Shown one piece after another: positions 34,981 to 45,876 of a DNA stretch of 64,000 nt (position 1 is the first letter of the stretch; each line of letters begins with the position of its first letter). Source of the DNA: Actinostola sp. cb2023 (taxonomy: Eukaryota > Cnidaria > Anthozoa > Actiniaria > Actinostolidae); assembly GCA_033675265.1 (NCBI GenBank), contig JAUJYZ010000277.1, forward strand, positions 182,501 to 246,500, in the 5' to 3' direction. Below the pieces are notes generated by a model. It ran no database searches. It was given only the letters and a program-made list of their open reading frames with translations, and was not told where the DNA came from. The position numbers and the translations under genes are program-made.

Positions 34981-35808
34981 ATGGTCTCACTTAACTTTAT
35001 TCTTAATTGTTTAAGGAATACTCCAATGTACTGGTCACAGGATCACGATATTATCCTAGTGAGAGAAGTTCTAAGTGTTGATCCCTATCGCCAGCCAAAG
35101 GGAAGTAGAGAGAGATCTAAATTGTGGGAAGAAATTAGCACCAACTTAAATGCATTATCTACTCCTCGATTCTCAGTTTCTGTGAGGTCCGTAAGGGATC
35201 GTGTAAACTTGGTTCTAATAAAGAAACACAAAAAAAAGGTAGCAGAAGAAGTCAAGGCCAGTGGCATAGCAATTGATGAGCCCTCAGAGTTGGAATTAGG
35301 GGTGGAAGAAATATGCGAGAAAGCTGAGACAGCAGAGAGGGATCACCAAATGATGACTGAGGAAAAAAAATCCAACTTAGAGAAGGAGAAAAAGCAAGCG
35401 GAAGATATGAGAGCCAAGGCTTTGGAGAAAGTTGGAGAAACAAAAAAGAGATTGTTTAGTGATGATAGTAGTGGAGAGCCAGAAAAAAAGGAAAAAAGAG
35501 CAAGGAGATCTGGAACAGAGACCATAGCATATCTTAAGGACAAGTCTGAAAAAGAATTGAAAATCAGGAAAGAAGAGTTAGAACTAAAGAAGCAGGAGCA
35601 GTGTGCCCAAGGAAAACGACAAGAAGAAATGACACAGCAATTGATCCATCAACAAGAACAGCAACAAACCATGTTTACTAACCTCCAGCAACAGCAACAT
35701 CAACAGCTACAGCAGCTAACCCAGATGCAGATGACTATAATGCAGCAGCAACAGCAGCAAAGTCAGGCACTAGTGGCAGTGTTGCAAGAGTTTGCCAAAA
35801 AAAAGTAA
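34981..35808 (+). CDS. Harbinger Myb/SANT-like DNA-binding protein
   Basis: An open frame of up to 275 residues. The first certain domain begins at MYWSQDHDIILVREVL (about residue 16): a Trp-containing Myb/SANT-like trihelical fold with WSQDHD, KLWEEISTNLN and VRDRVNLVLIKKHKKK, as in the second protein of Harbinger transposons, which binds the ends and brings the nuclease into the nucleus. Then comes a charged coiled-coil stretch (Glu/Lys-rich, about 110-200) with a basic cluster KKEKRARR. The C-terminal 70 residues are Gln-rich (QQQEQQQ, LQQQQHQQLQQ) and end AVLQEFAKKK. An intron acceptor (TTTAAG just before GAATACTCC at about 35014) suggests that the first residues may be intronic and the real start is upstream or at the MYW methionine. 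The frame is intact. Confidence 0.85.
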   Translation: MVSLNFILNCLRNTPMYWSQDHDIILVREVLSVDPYRQPKGSRERSKLWEEISTNLNALSTPRFSVSVRSVRDRVNLVLIKKHKKKVAEEVKASGIAIDEPSELELGVEEICEKAETAERDHQMMTEEKKSNLEKEKKQAEDMRAKALEKVGETKKRLFSDDSSGEPEKKEKRARRSGTETIAYLKDKSEKELKIRKEELELKKQEQCAQGKRQEEMTQQLIHQQEQQQTMFTNLQQQQHQQLQQLTQMQMTIMQQQQQQSQALVAVLQEFAKKK

Positions 35809-36120
35809 ACAAAATAAACACATGTTGAGTTTAGTTAAAGTTGATACAATAGTATACATTTATTTTGCTTTTGATGTTCTTCATTATGTTGAGACATACA
35901 CCTAATTGCAAGAAGGTTGTCATCAAAATTGAAAATAATAACTTTAGTAAGTTAGTAAATTAGTAAATTTACTCATTAGGAATAAATTATCACTGACGTC
36001 ATCAGATACTACATGTAAGTACCAAGAAATACAAGGCAGCTCGAAATAAGCTTCTGTGTAAAGCTCTTGAAATATCATGATTTGTATTATTGTTATTACT
36101 AATGTTAACCGGCTACTTAT

Positions 36121-37335
36121 CTACTGATAGCCACATTGTGAAAAGTATCCTTTGCAATTATCATGGGTAATTTGCCCAAAAGCGTACAAAATAAAAGGAC
36201 GAGGTTGAAAACAGCATCGGAAAGCTGTATCATTTTCACGAAGAAAATGTTTGGCCTGATTATAACTTCCTTCTATAGGATTAAGGTCCGGGCTGTAAGG
36301 CGGAAGGAATCTCAGCAGAGCCCCTGTGCCATTTATAATCTCTTGTACTTCTGCCACATGGTGAACAGCATGGTTGTCTATATAAACAAAGAAATAACAT
36401 TAGACTGCTGTAAGGAGTAAGAGCTGGACTATTAAGAATATATGTTATAATAATGTATTACCTAGCACTATTATGGAGCGAGCATTTCTCCCGTTGTATG
36501 GATTTAAGAGAGGCACAATATCGTTGCGGAGAAAATCTTCAAAAACAATGCGATTGAACTTATCTCCAGGTTCAAGCACTCGAACGCTCAGATATGCATC
36601 GTATCCAATAGCAGATATCACTGAAATACGCAGTTTATTCGTTCTTGGCCTTCTTACTTCAGCTCTCTGCCCTTTTATTGAATATCCATACTGTCTAGCT
36701 AAGGATCTGTCCTATGGCGTAAAAATGAAGCATTTATTAAGTAACGAAGTAAGTGCTAGGGACGGTCAAAAATCGGAAAGAATTTAAAAAACTCCGCGGG
36801 ATTAACTTACAATCCCTGTTTCATCGATAAATATCAGCTCCTGAGGACGATGATGTTGCATCATAATTCTGTACTGATCCCGCAGATCTTCTCGTCTTTG
36901 AGCAGCAACCTCTCTTATCTATGATTGCAGAGGAATGTTAAAATCGTCCCTAAATTCAGTAAAACAATTATGCCTGTTTACCTTTTTGTTTGTGAAACCG
37001 AACCTGTGAAGTGCCCTACACAGCGTTGAGATATTAAACTCAGAACCGGTTTGTTGCTGTATTTTGGTTGCCATTTCGTGTAGCCGGGTATCAGGTTTTT
37101 TCAATACCATCTCCAATAAAATATACTCTTCATGGGGGTGAAGTGTAAGTGTTCCTACAGGTCGACCAATCTTTTGCGTGAATACGCTACCAGTCATGGT
37201 AAACCGCTTGCATATGCGAGCAACCGTACGTGGAGAGATCAACAAATTAGCGGCAATTTCTTCGTAACTTCGGGTGAACATATATTTTTGCCAAATCACT
37301 CGCCAACGAAGATCGTTTGAATATGCTTTCGGCAT
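36121..37335 (-). CDS. DD34E transposase of the nested Tc1/mariner-type element
   Basis: Cuts and pastes the element. Four exons by GT-AG and phase matching: 37335-36982, 36918-36811, 36711-36462, 36377-36121, giving an intact 322-residue protein, normal for the superfamily. The N-terminus is a helix-turn-helix (MPKAYSNDLRWRVIW, then YEEIAANLLISPRTVARICKRF) and a GRPVGT hook, followed by a second winged-helix-like segment (LHEMATKIQQQTG, NISTLCRALHRFGF). Catalytic residues: Asp150 in FIDETG, Asp238 in VLDNHAVHH, Glu273 in PPYSPDLNPIE, with 34 residues between the last two. It is divergent from the accessory gene at 37699. All splice sites are canonical and no frame break is seen. Confidence 0.93.
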
Positions 37336-37698
37336 GCTGGTAAAGAAGTCAATATCTCAATTATATAATAATTTGCGATTCATGCCTGATACCGAGGCCA
37401 CGGTAATAAAACAAATGAAACGACCTCACACCATAAGGGATCCAAGAATGTTTAGGTGGTGGGGTGATTCTTAGCACACTATTCGGCTGTTGAACAAAGC
37501 AGTTGTTAATTATATAAGCAATTCAATTCACTGTGGCACGCGTCAATTTTAGAGCGAGGTGCGAAACTGCTGAAAAATTATGCAAGCTCAGTCAATCTAT
37601 TATAAAATGCGAACCGTAGTTTTGTCAAATTCCTAAATTTGCATAATTGTTCTGCAATCCCGCATTTTAGAGCAATTGAATGCTAGTTGGATAGTAAG

Positions 37699-38842
37699 AT
37701 GGAGGAGGCTGTTGAAACTGTTGAAAATTATCAACAAACGTTAGCGTCAGTAGACATTAGGATACTTGGCGACAAGAAGAAGTCGTCGTACAGAACCGCA
37801 AGGGTAAAGGGTTTACCAGTAATGGAGACCTGCAAAGAGTTCCGCCAAAAAATAGACGACCTATTACCTGGCGAAAGGTTGAAAGATGGTTTTAGCTTCG
37901 GCTTCATCGAGAAAAAAAACAATTTTGGGTTATGTCCAACGCTCAGCTCAGTGATGCTTATGCAGCTGCGATTAACGGTCAGCCGCTGTGGATTGACCCA
38001 TATGATACAGAGATTCCAGCGACAGAACAACAAACACGGAAACGTGAGTAAGCCAGAATTAATGGTAAATTGTAACTGTACATGATTAATTATATATTAC
38101 CGCACTGATAAAGTAATAACGAACAAAATTTATCTACAAAGCTGTAATTATAATGACAATAATAATAGTAATGATCTATCACATACAGGACCCTATGACG
38201 CAGAAGATACTTGTAAGAGGGTTGAAAAGTCCACTAGGGAAAAGATAGAAGAACGCATAAAGGTTTTACAGGAAGAGCATGGCTGTAGATACCAGCCCTA
38301 TCAGAATAGACTGTGGGCGGAAATGCTGGTAGGTCATAGCATTGGAATCATCCCGGCTATTAATTCAATCAAATTCAACCAGGATCATGGTGAATGACCA
38401 AATCAACAATTTTATTATTGAAACGTTTTAGGTTTTAGGTTCTCACAAAAACGAAAAAGAGCCACCACCTTTGCCCATATTTAATGTAAAGGTAACGAAG
38501 AAGTCTTTACCCCATGCAAGCACATCGTCAGCATCGGTAGGACTGTGAATTTAAACAGTACTGATAACACTGATAATAATAATAATAATAACGATTTATT
38601 AAACAGATCCATAGTGAAAAATGGCTCTTCCCTGATTACGTTTAGTGCCGTTTCTGTAACCTTCAAAATGTTGTATTTTGATTTTTTTTCAGGCTATGCC
38701 AGCAAGTAATGAGCCTTCCACATGTTCCAGAACCGAACTCATCCAACAACTCAAAGAGCTACATGAACTGAAGGAGCTCGGGGTTCTAACAGAGGAGGAA
38801 TTTCACAGTAAAAAGAAAATCATATTGGATGATATGATCTAA
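37699..38842 (+). CDS. Accessory protein of the nested transposon with C-terminal SHOCT-like motif
   Basis: Four exons: 37699-38043, 38189-38328, 38432-38491, 38693-38842, with matching phases. The start is the ATG of MEEAVETVENYQQ. The N-terminal part (GDKKKSSYRTARVKGLPVME, then KDGFSFGFIEKK) and the following QFWVMSNAQLSD / NGQPLWIDPYDTE part match no family I know. The last exon ends in ELIQQLKELHELKELGVLTE followed by EEFHSKKK, which has the SHOCT pattern (L-x2-L-x2-L-x3-G-h-[IL]-T-x-E-E-F-x2-K-K). SHOCT is mainly known at the C-termini of bacterial proteins and mediates protein contacts. The first exon needs one extra base in an A8 run at about 37911-37918 to join its two coding halves: a frameshift, a sequence error, or slippage. 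Role unknown; it probably assists transposition. Confidence 0.7.
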
Positions 38843-39099
38843 CTGGATGTTATATGAATTATGTTGAAATAAAATCAAATAAAACATCATGAATAGTGTT
38901 CTGTCGTTTTATTTGTGCATGTGTGTGTGTGTTTTAGCTTGTTTTTTTTTAAATATTGCCGTTGATGTGGAACTTGCCGGAGCATGCGGGGCAAAGTGCC
39001 AGACGTCAGTGATAATTTATTCCTATTTGATAAATGTACTAATTTACTAATTTACTAAAGTTCAATCTTTGTTTTTATATGACAACCTTTCTGCAATTA

Positions 39100-39600
39100 G
39101 GTGTATACAAAGTCATATATTATAAATTTAGGTGGCTTAATAAATCTGTTTTTCTTGACTTTGTGATAATTAATAGGCAAGAATTCATTACATTTGGGGC
39201 TGGATGGTGGTGGTGGTAGAGGGGGTAATTCAGTTAAAAATAATTTTGTATGAATTAGATGTGGTTTGAAATTTTCCACTGGTTTAATTTTTTTAGTCCA
39301 TTGTTTTGGTTTCTTCATTCACTTCCTTTCAGTTTGATACTTTACAACTAACCTACACACTTAACTTACCCACCATAAAACCCTAAACCTAACCTTAGAA
39401 CAATCCTCCATTATGACTCCAAATTAAATTAAATCCCAAAAGTGAATGCCTTGTAATCAAGGAACATGGTTAACTCTCTATACTATTCTCTCTCTATATA
39501 TCTATCTATCTATCTATAACTCAACTCTCTAATCTCAACTCTCCCTCTCTCTCAACTCAACTCTCTCTCTCCCTCTCAGCCAAGCATTCTGTCCCTCGAC
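39100..39600. other. Distal part of the Harbinger interior, AT-rich with CT repeats
   Basis: Between the nested element and the nuclease gene. Contains a (CTCT)/(CTAT) run at about 39476-39580. Its minus strand is the 3' UTR side of the HARBI1 gene. An AT-rich open frame on the minus strand at 39097-39318 has no recognised motif. Confidence 0.5.
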
Positions 39601-40781
39601 TTAAGCAAAGTATTCTTCCAAGGTGGGAGGCTCCAGATCAAAAAAAAGAGAGGTTGTATTGCCATATAAGCATGTCAATGCATTTCTTAATAACGCACAG
39701 ACAATGTACATCCTTCCTACAGTAGACAGGCCAATCTTGAGGTTCTTTTTGAAATCTACAAACTTGAAGTACTCCACTATATCACCAAATAGCCATTCTA
39801 CTGAGACTCTGACAGAGCTCATAGCCTTATTGTAGTTTACCATCTGTGGGGTGAGTACCACATTCCTGAAAGGGGCTTGGAGGTGTACCCGCATTGGGTA
39901 TGCAGGGTCTCCATAAACACACAGTGGACGAGCAACAGGCCCAGGTGAAAAAGCATAACGTTGCATATATTGAAGAAGATTTGAATCCGCAAGCATGCCA
40001 GCATCATGTCGTCTACCCTCTAGGACAAAAGATAACACAGAAAAACATTTATAGATTATTAATGATTTTATTATTAAATATTCATTTCATATTCCATTAT
40101 CTTACCTACTGGTCCATACATGTTTCCAACAATACCATTTGGTAGTGCCACAGATTGAAATTTGATTCCATGGACCCTTTTGTGGCCATTGTATACGACT
40201 CTTTGATTTTGGCCAGGCTTACTTATTGGTCTCACTGTTCCGTCAATAAAGCCGAAACAGTTATCTAATGGGGATCCTTTAGCTGTTATGGCATTACTGT
40301 ATATTTCCAGCGAATGAGGGTTAAGTATGTTATCATTCCACTGTAAAATTCTGTGACTGTGTGACTGGTAGATGTAGTCGATCATGTAGTTGTTTATCAT
40401 GCATAACACCGGGACAGATTTCCCAAATCGAGGTACCATGTCGGAATATCGACAAGGATAGCTATGTCTCTTTAGAAAAATACAAAGCGCCTCCAATCCG
40501 CTACAAATGCTTCTTTGATAGCACTCCACTACTTCAGGTATCTCCAATACTTCAGCTAGACGTGGTAAGTCGTGCTTGTAGAAGCGAAACTCCGACAAAC
40601 ACTCGTCATCTTCCAAATCATCGAAGTCAAAACCACGATAACAATCGTAAGGCAGGTCGAGATTATTGGACTTGTTTACATCGTACAGGAGTAGAAGTTC
40701 CTCGTCGTTTATCACACCTTCATCGTGGCTAATCAAAAGTTGATTGCGAACTTCTTTCAGTGAAGACATACCGATAAACAA
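39601..40781 (-). CDS. HARBI1-type DDE nuclease of the Harbinger element
   Basis: The transposase of the Harbinger transposon, which acts with the Myb-like partner. Two exons, 40781-40106 and 40019-39601, joined in phase 1 by GT-AG sites, give an intact protein of 364 residues, the usual size. Catalytic residues: Asp180 in FGFIDGTVRP, Asp263 in VYGDPAYP, Glu300 in RVSVEWLFG, with 36 residues between the last two. Other conserved parts: YNGHKRVHGIKFQSV and the RRHDAGML segment spanning the splice. The N-terminus is acidic (FDFDDLEDDE) and precedes a helical DNA-contact region. No frame damage is seen. Confidence 0.94.
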
Positions 40782-40888
40782 TCGACAAACCCGTACCTAA
40801 CTTTTCATGAACGACGTTCTGTCAGGGCTGCTTAACGTTTATAATTCCCGCCACCACGGCGTTCTCTCCCCAGTCTTTTTACGGCTGT

Positions 40889-40933
40889 TGGCGTCCCCGT
40901 CGCCGTCCGCGTTCTCGATGCTTAAAGTCCCTA
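40889..40933. repeat. Harbinger right terminal inverted repeat
   Basis: 45-bp inverted copy of 33835-33879, ending CTTAAAGTCCCTA at 40933. Confidence 0.9.
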
Positions 40934-41119
40934 CTATTCATCTGATCAAACCGCAACTTGATCATATTTCAAATGCAGGCAATTATCACATATTTTGTTT
41001 TGTTTGATAAACGCGACGAGTATGGACGACCAAGATAACTTTTCAGTGTTATATATAAATTGGAGGGTGGGATGGCGGGGGTATTATTTAAAGGGAGTGA
41101 GAGTGTAGTTTGCATTCTT

Positions 41120-41274
41120 CAGTTTTCTGTCTAGAGGTCGTATCTTTTAGGGGTCAAAATCATCCAGAGTCTCTTGGGGTGCTGAGGAATGGTGGTACTC
41201 GTATGCTTTCGCGATGTAAGTATGTAAGGATGAAGGATTTGCCGACTATTGGTTATCAAGGCAGTAGATATAGC

Positions 41275-41314
<40 letters not shown>

Positions 41315-41655
41315 AGGGCTGTATTTCCATAATTACGGGGGTGTGCCGCTGAGTCTCTGAGACCCTGGACCTGTTCCAGACAAGAGGACGAAAATATGTA
41401 CCCTGTTCCAGACTAAGAACGTAGCTAAAGTGTCATTTTGCAGTGGTAGACTTGATCGTGAACAATCGAGGACACTATGGGAAAAAAACGGACCTGTTCC
41501 AGAGCCAAACTGAACGGAAAAAATATATCCGTTCCAGACAGAAATAATATACCCTGTTTCAGAGCAAGAGAGGCAAAAACCGTTCCCTGTTGAGCGGCAC
41601 ATACCCGTATAGTCCATATATGCGAGAACGCCCCCCCCCCGGGAGATATATATAT
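41120..41655. repeat. Poly-G tract and degenerate CTGTTCCAGA tandem repeats, copy 2
   Basis: A run of about 37 G at 41277-41313 is followed by five loosely spaced copies of a CCTGTTCCAGAC/CCGTTCCAGAC motif between 41362 and 41565. The stretch ends at CCGTATAGTCCATATATGCG next to a C10 run at 41632-41641. It shares its flanking blocks with 13152-13400. It is a dispersed repeat, not a gene, although several frames are open across it. Confidence 0.6.
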
Positions 41656-41659
41656 GACC

Positions 41660-42480
41660 AAATGCGCATGGCATAAAACTTATAAATACAAATACAATCT
41701 CGTCCCCAGAGCCCACGTTCCTCTTGGTCAGCACCGAGAAACGAGAGGCTCTGGCTGCAACCGATTTTTGTAGTATTCTGATTGGTTTGGAAAAAACAAT
41801 AGATGCACCGGAAATAAACAATTATTTGTTGTCGTTGTTGCAATGCAAACATTTTTTTAAAGAATCATCCAATTCATTTATTTGGGTTAACGTCCTCTAC
41901 AGAACAAGGGGCTTTATTGCTGGACCATGCGCGAACTGCTGGACCGTGAAATCGTTATGCAGGCTCACCACAGGGTAACCACTCAAGCAAACTGTTTATA
42001 AAATGACTCGCGCTATTCATTTTTTCTCTTTTCTCTTTTTATATATATATATTACTACGTTTTTATTTTCCACTCCGCTGTAATACGCACTGAGATTGAT
42101 ATTTGGTGCATTTAACTAAGAACATTTTTTAAATATTATTTTTGTTGAATGTGTAAAAAATGCATTAAAATGCGTGTAAAAAAATCATTAAAATGCATGA
42201 TGTGCAGAAAACACTTTCATCTTCGATACATCGAAGAGTTGTCGTGTTTTGTAAGCCCACTTCAGCTGGGTCAAGATGCACGCATTTCTAGTACGTGCAG
42301 GGTACATGTGGCCGTAACAAAATCACAAAAATCCGCTGAGATATTTTCCCATGTAATAATAATTGCTGCGAGCCTCCAGGCGAGCAGCGAAACTAATCGT
42401 GACGGAGTTCCTGTGTCATGTGTGGTCGTGTGGGATCTGGGCACTTATGTGGATGCGGCGAGAGTCGAGACTGCATTTCA
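41660..42480. other. No confident gene
   Basis: A plus-strand open frame (42149-42571) has C-x2-C pairs and a His (CKKC, CMMCRKHFH) near its start, but it runs into the element at 42491 and shows no full zinc-finger pattern, so I do not call it. The rest is AT-rich. Confidence 0.35.
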
Positions 42481-42490
42481 CGGAGTTTGT

Positions 42491-43236
42491 CATTCTCGTA
42501 CCCAGAGCCCGCTCGTCATTTGGTTTGTCGCTGGCTCTGGGAAACCCTGTTGCTCGGTCGTCAAATTTTGACGACCAAGTCGTCAGAGCGCATGCTCATA
42601 CTAAAGACCGCTGAGAGCGGGTACTGTGGAAGAGTCTACTGGCGACGTAGTGTTCACGTTGGTTTGAATATTCAAACAATGTAACAAGTACACAAGTTTG
42701 TACATTTATCTTCGTGTAGCCGTTTAAAAGCCCTTTGACGTTCATCACCGGTTCTTCTCTGGCTCTGTTGCGATAAAGGCTGGACGATAAATACATGTTC
42801 TAATATAATCTTGCATGTGAGCCTTCCTGTCTTCCGCTTTGTTATTGTTTCTCTCGAATTATAAAAATATTCCTTTGAATGCTCAAAGCGAGTACGATCG
42901 ATTGTGTCCAGATTGTGTCTGTAGCCGTTACTTTTATAATTTATGTATTGTTAGATCTCCCTTCACGAATTTATGTCTACACAGTTTCCATTGATTTATT
43001 ATTCAAAAAAGGTATAAGTCTATAGTTTTTGAAAATAATATTGTATGAAATTACTACAACCGTCGCTGTCATTCGCTTCGTTCGCTTTGCAAGTTTGAAT
43101 CTTTGTTTATCTCATGGACCAATCAAATACGATCATTCACTGTTGATTTCAACAGCCAATGAAATTCGTTAAAATTTCAGGGATTCCCAGAGCCAGCGAC
43201 AAACCAAATGACGAGCGGGCTCTGGGTACGAGAATG
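42491..43236. mobile_element. 746-bp element with perfect 9-bp target duplication
   Basis: The ends are inverted copies: CATTCTCGTACCCAGAGCCC at the left and its complement ending at 43236, identical for about 53 bp and similar for about 20 more. The element is bracketed by a perfect direct repeat GGAGTTTGT at 42482-42490 and 43237-43245. Nine-base duplications are characteristic of Mutator-like elements (8-10 bp). No transposase is inside, so it is non-autonomous. The interior is AT-rich. The clean duplication and near-identical ends indicate a recent insertion. Confidence 0.88.
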
Positions 43237-43379
43237 GGAGTTTGTGTGTGTGTGGATGGAGATGATTTGTGAGCCCGGTACTTTTGATCAGCGCACACTC
43301 ACAACACGTTCAATCGATTATATTTATACTGGTTGGAGTATCGTTTATTTTTCGCTGATTCAAGCCAGGAAAGTGTTTG

Positions 43380-43770
43380 TTTTCTACAAATCTATTATGT
43401 CAAATGCAACTTTATTCATTGTTGGAAGCATTCGTCAGGGTCATGAACAATTTAGTGACATTTCAAGGGGAAGACAATGTTCTTTTATGCGTTTTCAGTG
43501 CTCAGTCACGTCCAGTATCCACAATGAAGTCACATCCAGTATCCACAATGAAGTACATAAGCTTAAGTTTATACTTCTACAGTCGATCAGAGCCGGTTTA
43601 CCGAAGGAGACAGCATGTACTTGAATGCTTTTGAAAGACACAGTTAGTATCCCCGATGCTGTCGCTGACCTACATGTATCTACCTGATCGAGCTCGTTGG
43701 TCTTCGTCAAACCAATCCGGCCCATGCCATTGCCATTGGCATCGACTCGAGGCAACTACTGAATCAAATT
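43380..43770 (+). repeat. Dispersed sequence related to 23913-24353, copy 2
   Basis: Shares ordered blocks with the first copy (AGGGGAAGACAATGTTCTTTT, CAGTCGATCAGA, GGAGACAGCATGTA, CTGATCGAGCTC, AGGCAACTACT). It has an internal tandem duplication of CACATCCAGTATCCACAATG. The long frame of copy 1 is broken here. Confidence 0.55.
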
Positions 43771-43897
43771 ATACGATCCATCCTGATGTACTTTTATCTT
43801 CTACAAGTGTGCTATGAGGCTTCGACATCTTTCCTGATATCTGGCCAGTATTAACATTGTATATAATATACACCAAACACAATTCTCTATTTCATTG

Positions 43898-44500
43898 AAT
43901 CCATAGTTGTATTAATTACTGCATATCAGTAGAGTACAAACTATTAACAGTGTGCAACATAAATAGTGCAAAGTACTGCATGCTTTTAGTGCTGGTACAT
44001 GTCTATAGCTGTCTGTCAATGACCACATTATTATAGTGTTAGCATTTGTATATAGAATCCATATTTGTATTAATTTCTGCATATCAGTAGAGTACAAACT
44101 ATTAACAGTGTGCAACATAAATAGTGCAAAGTATTGCATGCTTTTAGTGCTGGTACATGTCTATAGCTGTCTGTCAATGACCACATTATTATAGTGTTAG
44201 CACTGATTTGTATATAGAATCCATATTTGTATTAATTACTGCATATCAGTAGAGTACAAACTATTAACAGTGTGCAACATAAATAGTGCAAAGTATTGCA
44301 TGCTTTTAGTGCTGGTACATGTCTATAGCTGTCTGTCAATGACCACATTATTATAGTGTTAGCATTTGTATATAGAATCCATATTTGTATTAATTACTGC
44401 ATATCAGTACAAACTTTATGCAATGGTGAGAATAAAAGTGATCACTGACTGCTGAAAGTCTAGCTCTCTGTCTATGACCAGATTGTTATAGTGTTAGCAT
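43898..44500. repeat. 158-162-bp tandem repeat, about 3.7 copies
   Basis: Direct copies with starts near 43922, 44080, 44242 and 44400 at the phrase CATATCAGTAGAGTACAAAC. Each contains TAACAGTGTGCAACATAAAT and TCTATAGCTGTCTGTCAATG. The last copy is truncated and diverged. The unit length is close to one nucleosome, as for many satellites. Confidence 0.93.
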
Positions 44501-45872
44501 TTAAGCAACACCATACTGCATTTTTTCGCAGCACTTCACTTGCAAATGCAACGACTAGTATTAATTTATTAAATAGAACTTTTTTTATTTCTTTGGCACC
44601 AATATGCATATATGAAATACAATAGTATACACATATAATTTTTTACATATTTAATTATATTATGTCTGCCATGACTGGTGACAGGCACTCCTCAGAGAGG
44701 ATTGCAACTAACAAGAAAAGAACTGTAGCAATCCTCAATAATAATAATAATAACAATAATAATTAATAATAATAATATAAGTTATTTAATCAGGGAACCC
44801 ACTCACAATAGTGATTTTCAGTGAGGCCCTGTGGGAACACAGAGAAAAGAAAAGAAAAAGATATATATCCTGTATATATACATGTAATCCTCTATAACCT
44901 ACCATATCGATACCATAATACTTGGGTGGAATTGACATAACTTCCTGCATAAAAACTGGTCTTCCTACTACATGTACATTTATACATATTCTTCTATAAT
45001 GACTTCCTGGATAAGAGATTCATTTTTTAACCAAGAATTTGAGATACATTATTATTATTATTATTATTATTATACAGGATAACTGCACATGAATACTGTG
45101 ATCATGTATCTGTTCACACTATGAGGTCCCTGACAATACAGCCTCTTCTCATGTACATGTAGAATAAGACCATTCCTACACCACAGTTGCCTCTTCAAAC
45201 CTGGAACACATAATACAAGCATACACGTAAGCATTGATCAGCCAATAATCCTCTCCGTAATGCCATGCATTGGACCCCTCATATAACCTAATTTGAGATA
45301 CTTAAAAACTTGCCAGTTAGTAATCCATACAAAAAATACATTACAAGATTGCCTCAAGAAATGAAAAGAAAAACATTATGTCAAATTGAAGTTGACAAGT
45401 CAGTCATATCATGTACATAAGTACCTTTATCAAAACAATTTTAATTTTACATTAAAATGTACTTATTACCACACACTTTTTGGTGCGCAAACTCAAGGAT
45501 GTATATGTTTTACTATAAATGAATGGATCTCATTATTATGACACTTGAAAAGAGCAATTTGCTGGAGTATTGCAGCCCATATACCAAAATTACTGATGGC
45601 CCAAGCCCACAAGGTTTCAGAATAACATTTTGTTCCTCTCTTTTCCCCAATTTTGCCAACAGCCCCAACATAATATAATGAAAATACATGAAATGTAGGT
45701 GTGTTATTCAGTGGAATTGTTGTGGTTACCTATTATAGATGTCACACCATAATGCAAAATTTAATATTCATGAGACAATATTTTAATGCTAAATTTGGTG
45801 CTGAGTAACTGCCAAAATATACGGCCGATTTCCAGGAAATAAAATGATATGCTTTCACACGGGTCACAGCAA
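44500..45872. other. No recognisable gene
   Basis: Contains a short inverted pair GAGGATTGC/GCAATCCTC (44697-44736), an (AAT)n run with a TTATTTAATCAGGG tail at 44738-44793, and an (ATT)n run at 45051-45074. No coding exon is seen. Confidence 0.4.
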
Positions 45873-45876
45873 CTAA

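Larger units (their letters stand above)
35899..39103. mobile_element. Two-gene Tc1/mariner-type (IS630, DD34E) transposon nested in Harbinger
   Basis: Bounded by inverted repeats of about 100 bp starting CACCTAATTGCAAGAAGGTT on the left (35899) and its near copy on the right (ending 39103), both passing through AAATTAGTA and AGGAATAAATTATCACTGACGTC. A TA dinucleotide flanks each end (35897-35898 and 39104-39105), the target duplication typical of this superfamily. It carries an intact four-exon transposase on the minus strand and a second, four-exon gene on the plus strand that diverges from it across about 360 bp. Tc1/mariner elements normally encode one protein and are 1.3-2.4 kb, so this is a larger two-gene form. 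Its insertion point is between the two Harbinger genes, so it came after the Harbinger. Confidence 0.88.
33835..40933. mobile_element. Harbinger (PIF/Harbinger) DNA transposon, complete, carrying a nested element
   Basis: The ends are identical inverted repeats of 45 bp: TAGGGACTTTAAGCATCGAG... at 33835-33879 and its complement at 40889-40933, both running through GAACGCGGACGGCGACGGGG. Between them are the two classical Harbinger genes in convergent orientation: a Myb/SANT-like DNA-binding protein (34981-35808, plus) and a HARBI1-type nuclease (39601-40781, minus), both with open frames. The element is interrupted between the genes by a complete 3.2-kb Tc1/mariner-type transposon (35899-39103); without it the element is about 3.9 kb. 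The expected 3-bp duplication (TWA) is not clean: TAA on the left against CTA on the right if the end is placed at TAGGG. Identical ends and intact frames imply recent activity. Confidence 0.9.

Noticed and set aside
36473..36787. A 104-codon plus-strand frame in the nested transposon
   Set aside because: Antisense to exon 3 of the DD34E transposase, whose minus-strand reading has matching splice phases and conserved residues.
40361..40732. A 123-codon plus-strand frame
   Set aside because: Antisense shadow of the HARBI1-type nuclease exon.
42149..42571. Possible zinc-finger protein (CKKC, CMMC, FH)
   Set aside because: The cysteine/histidine pattern is incomplete, and the frame runs into the transposable element at 42491, so it was opened by chance.
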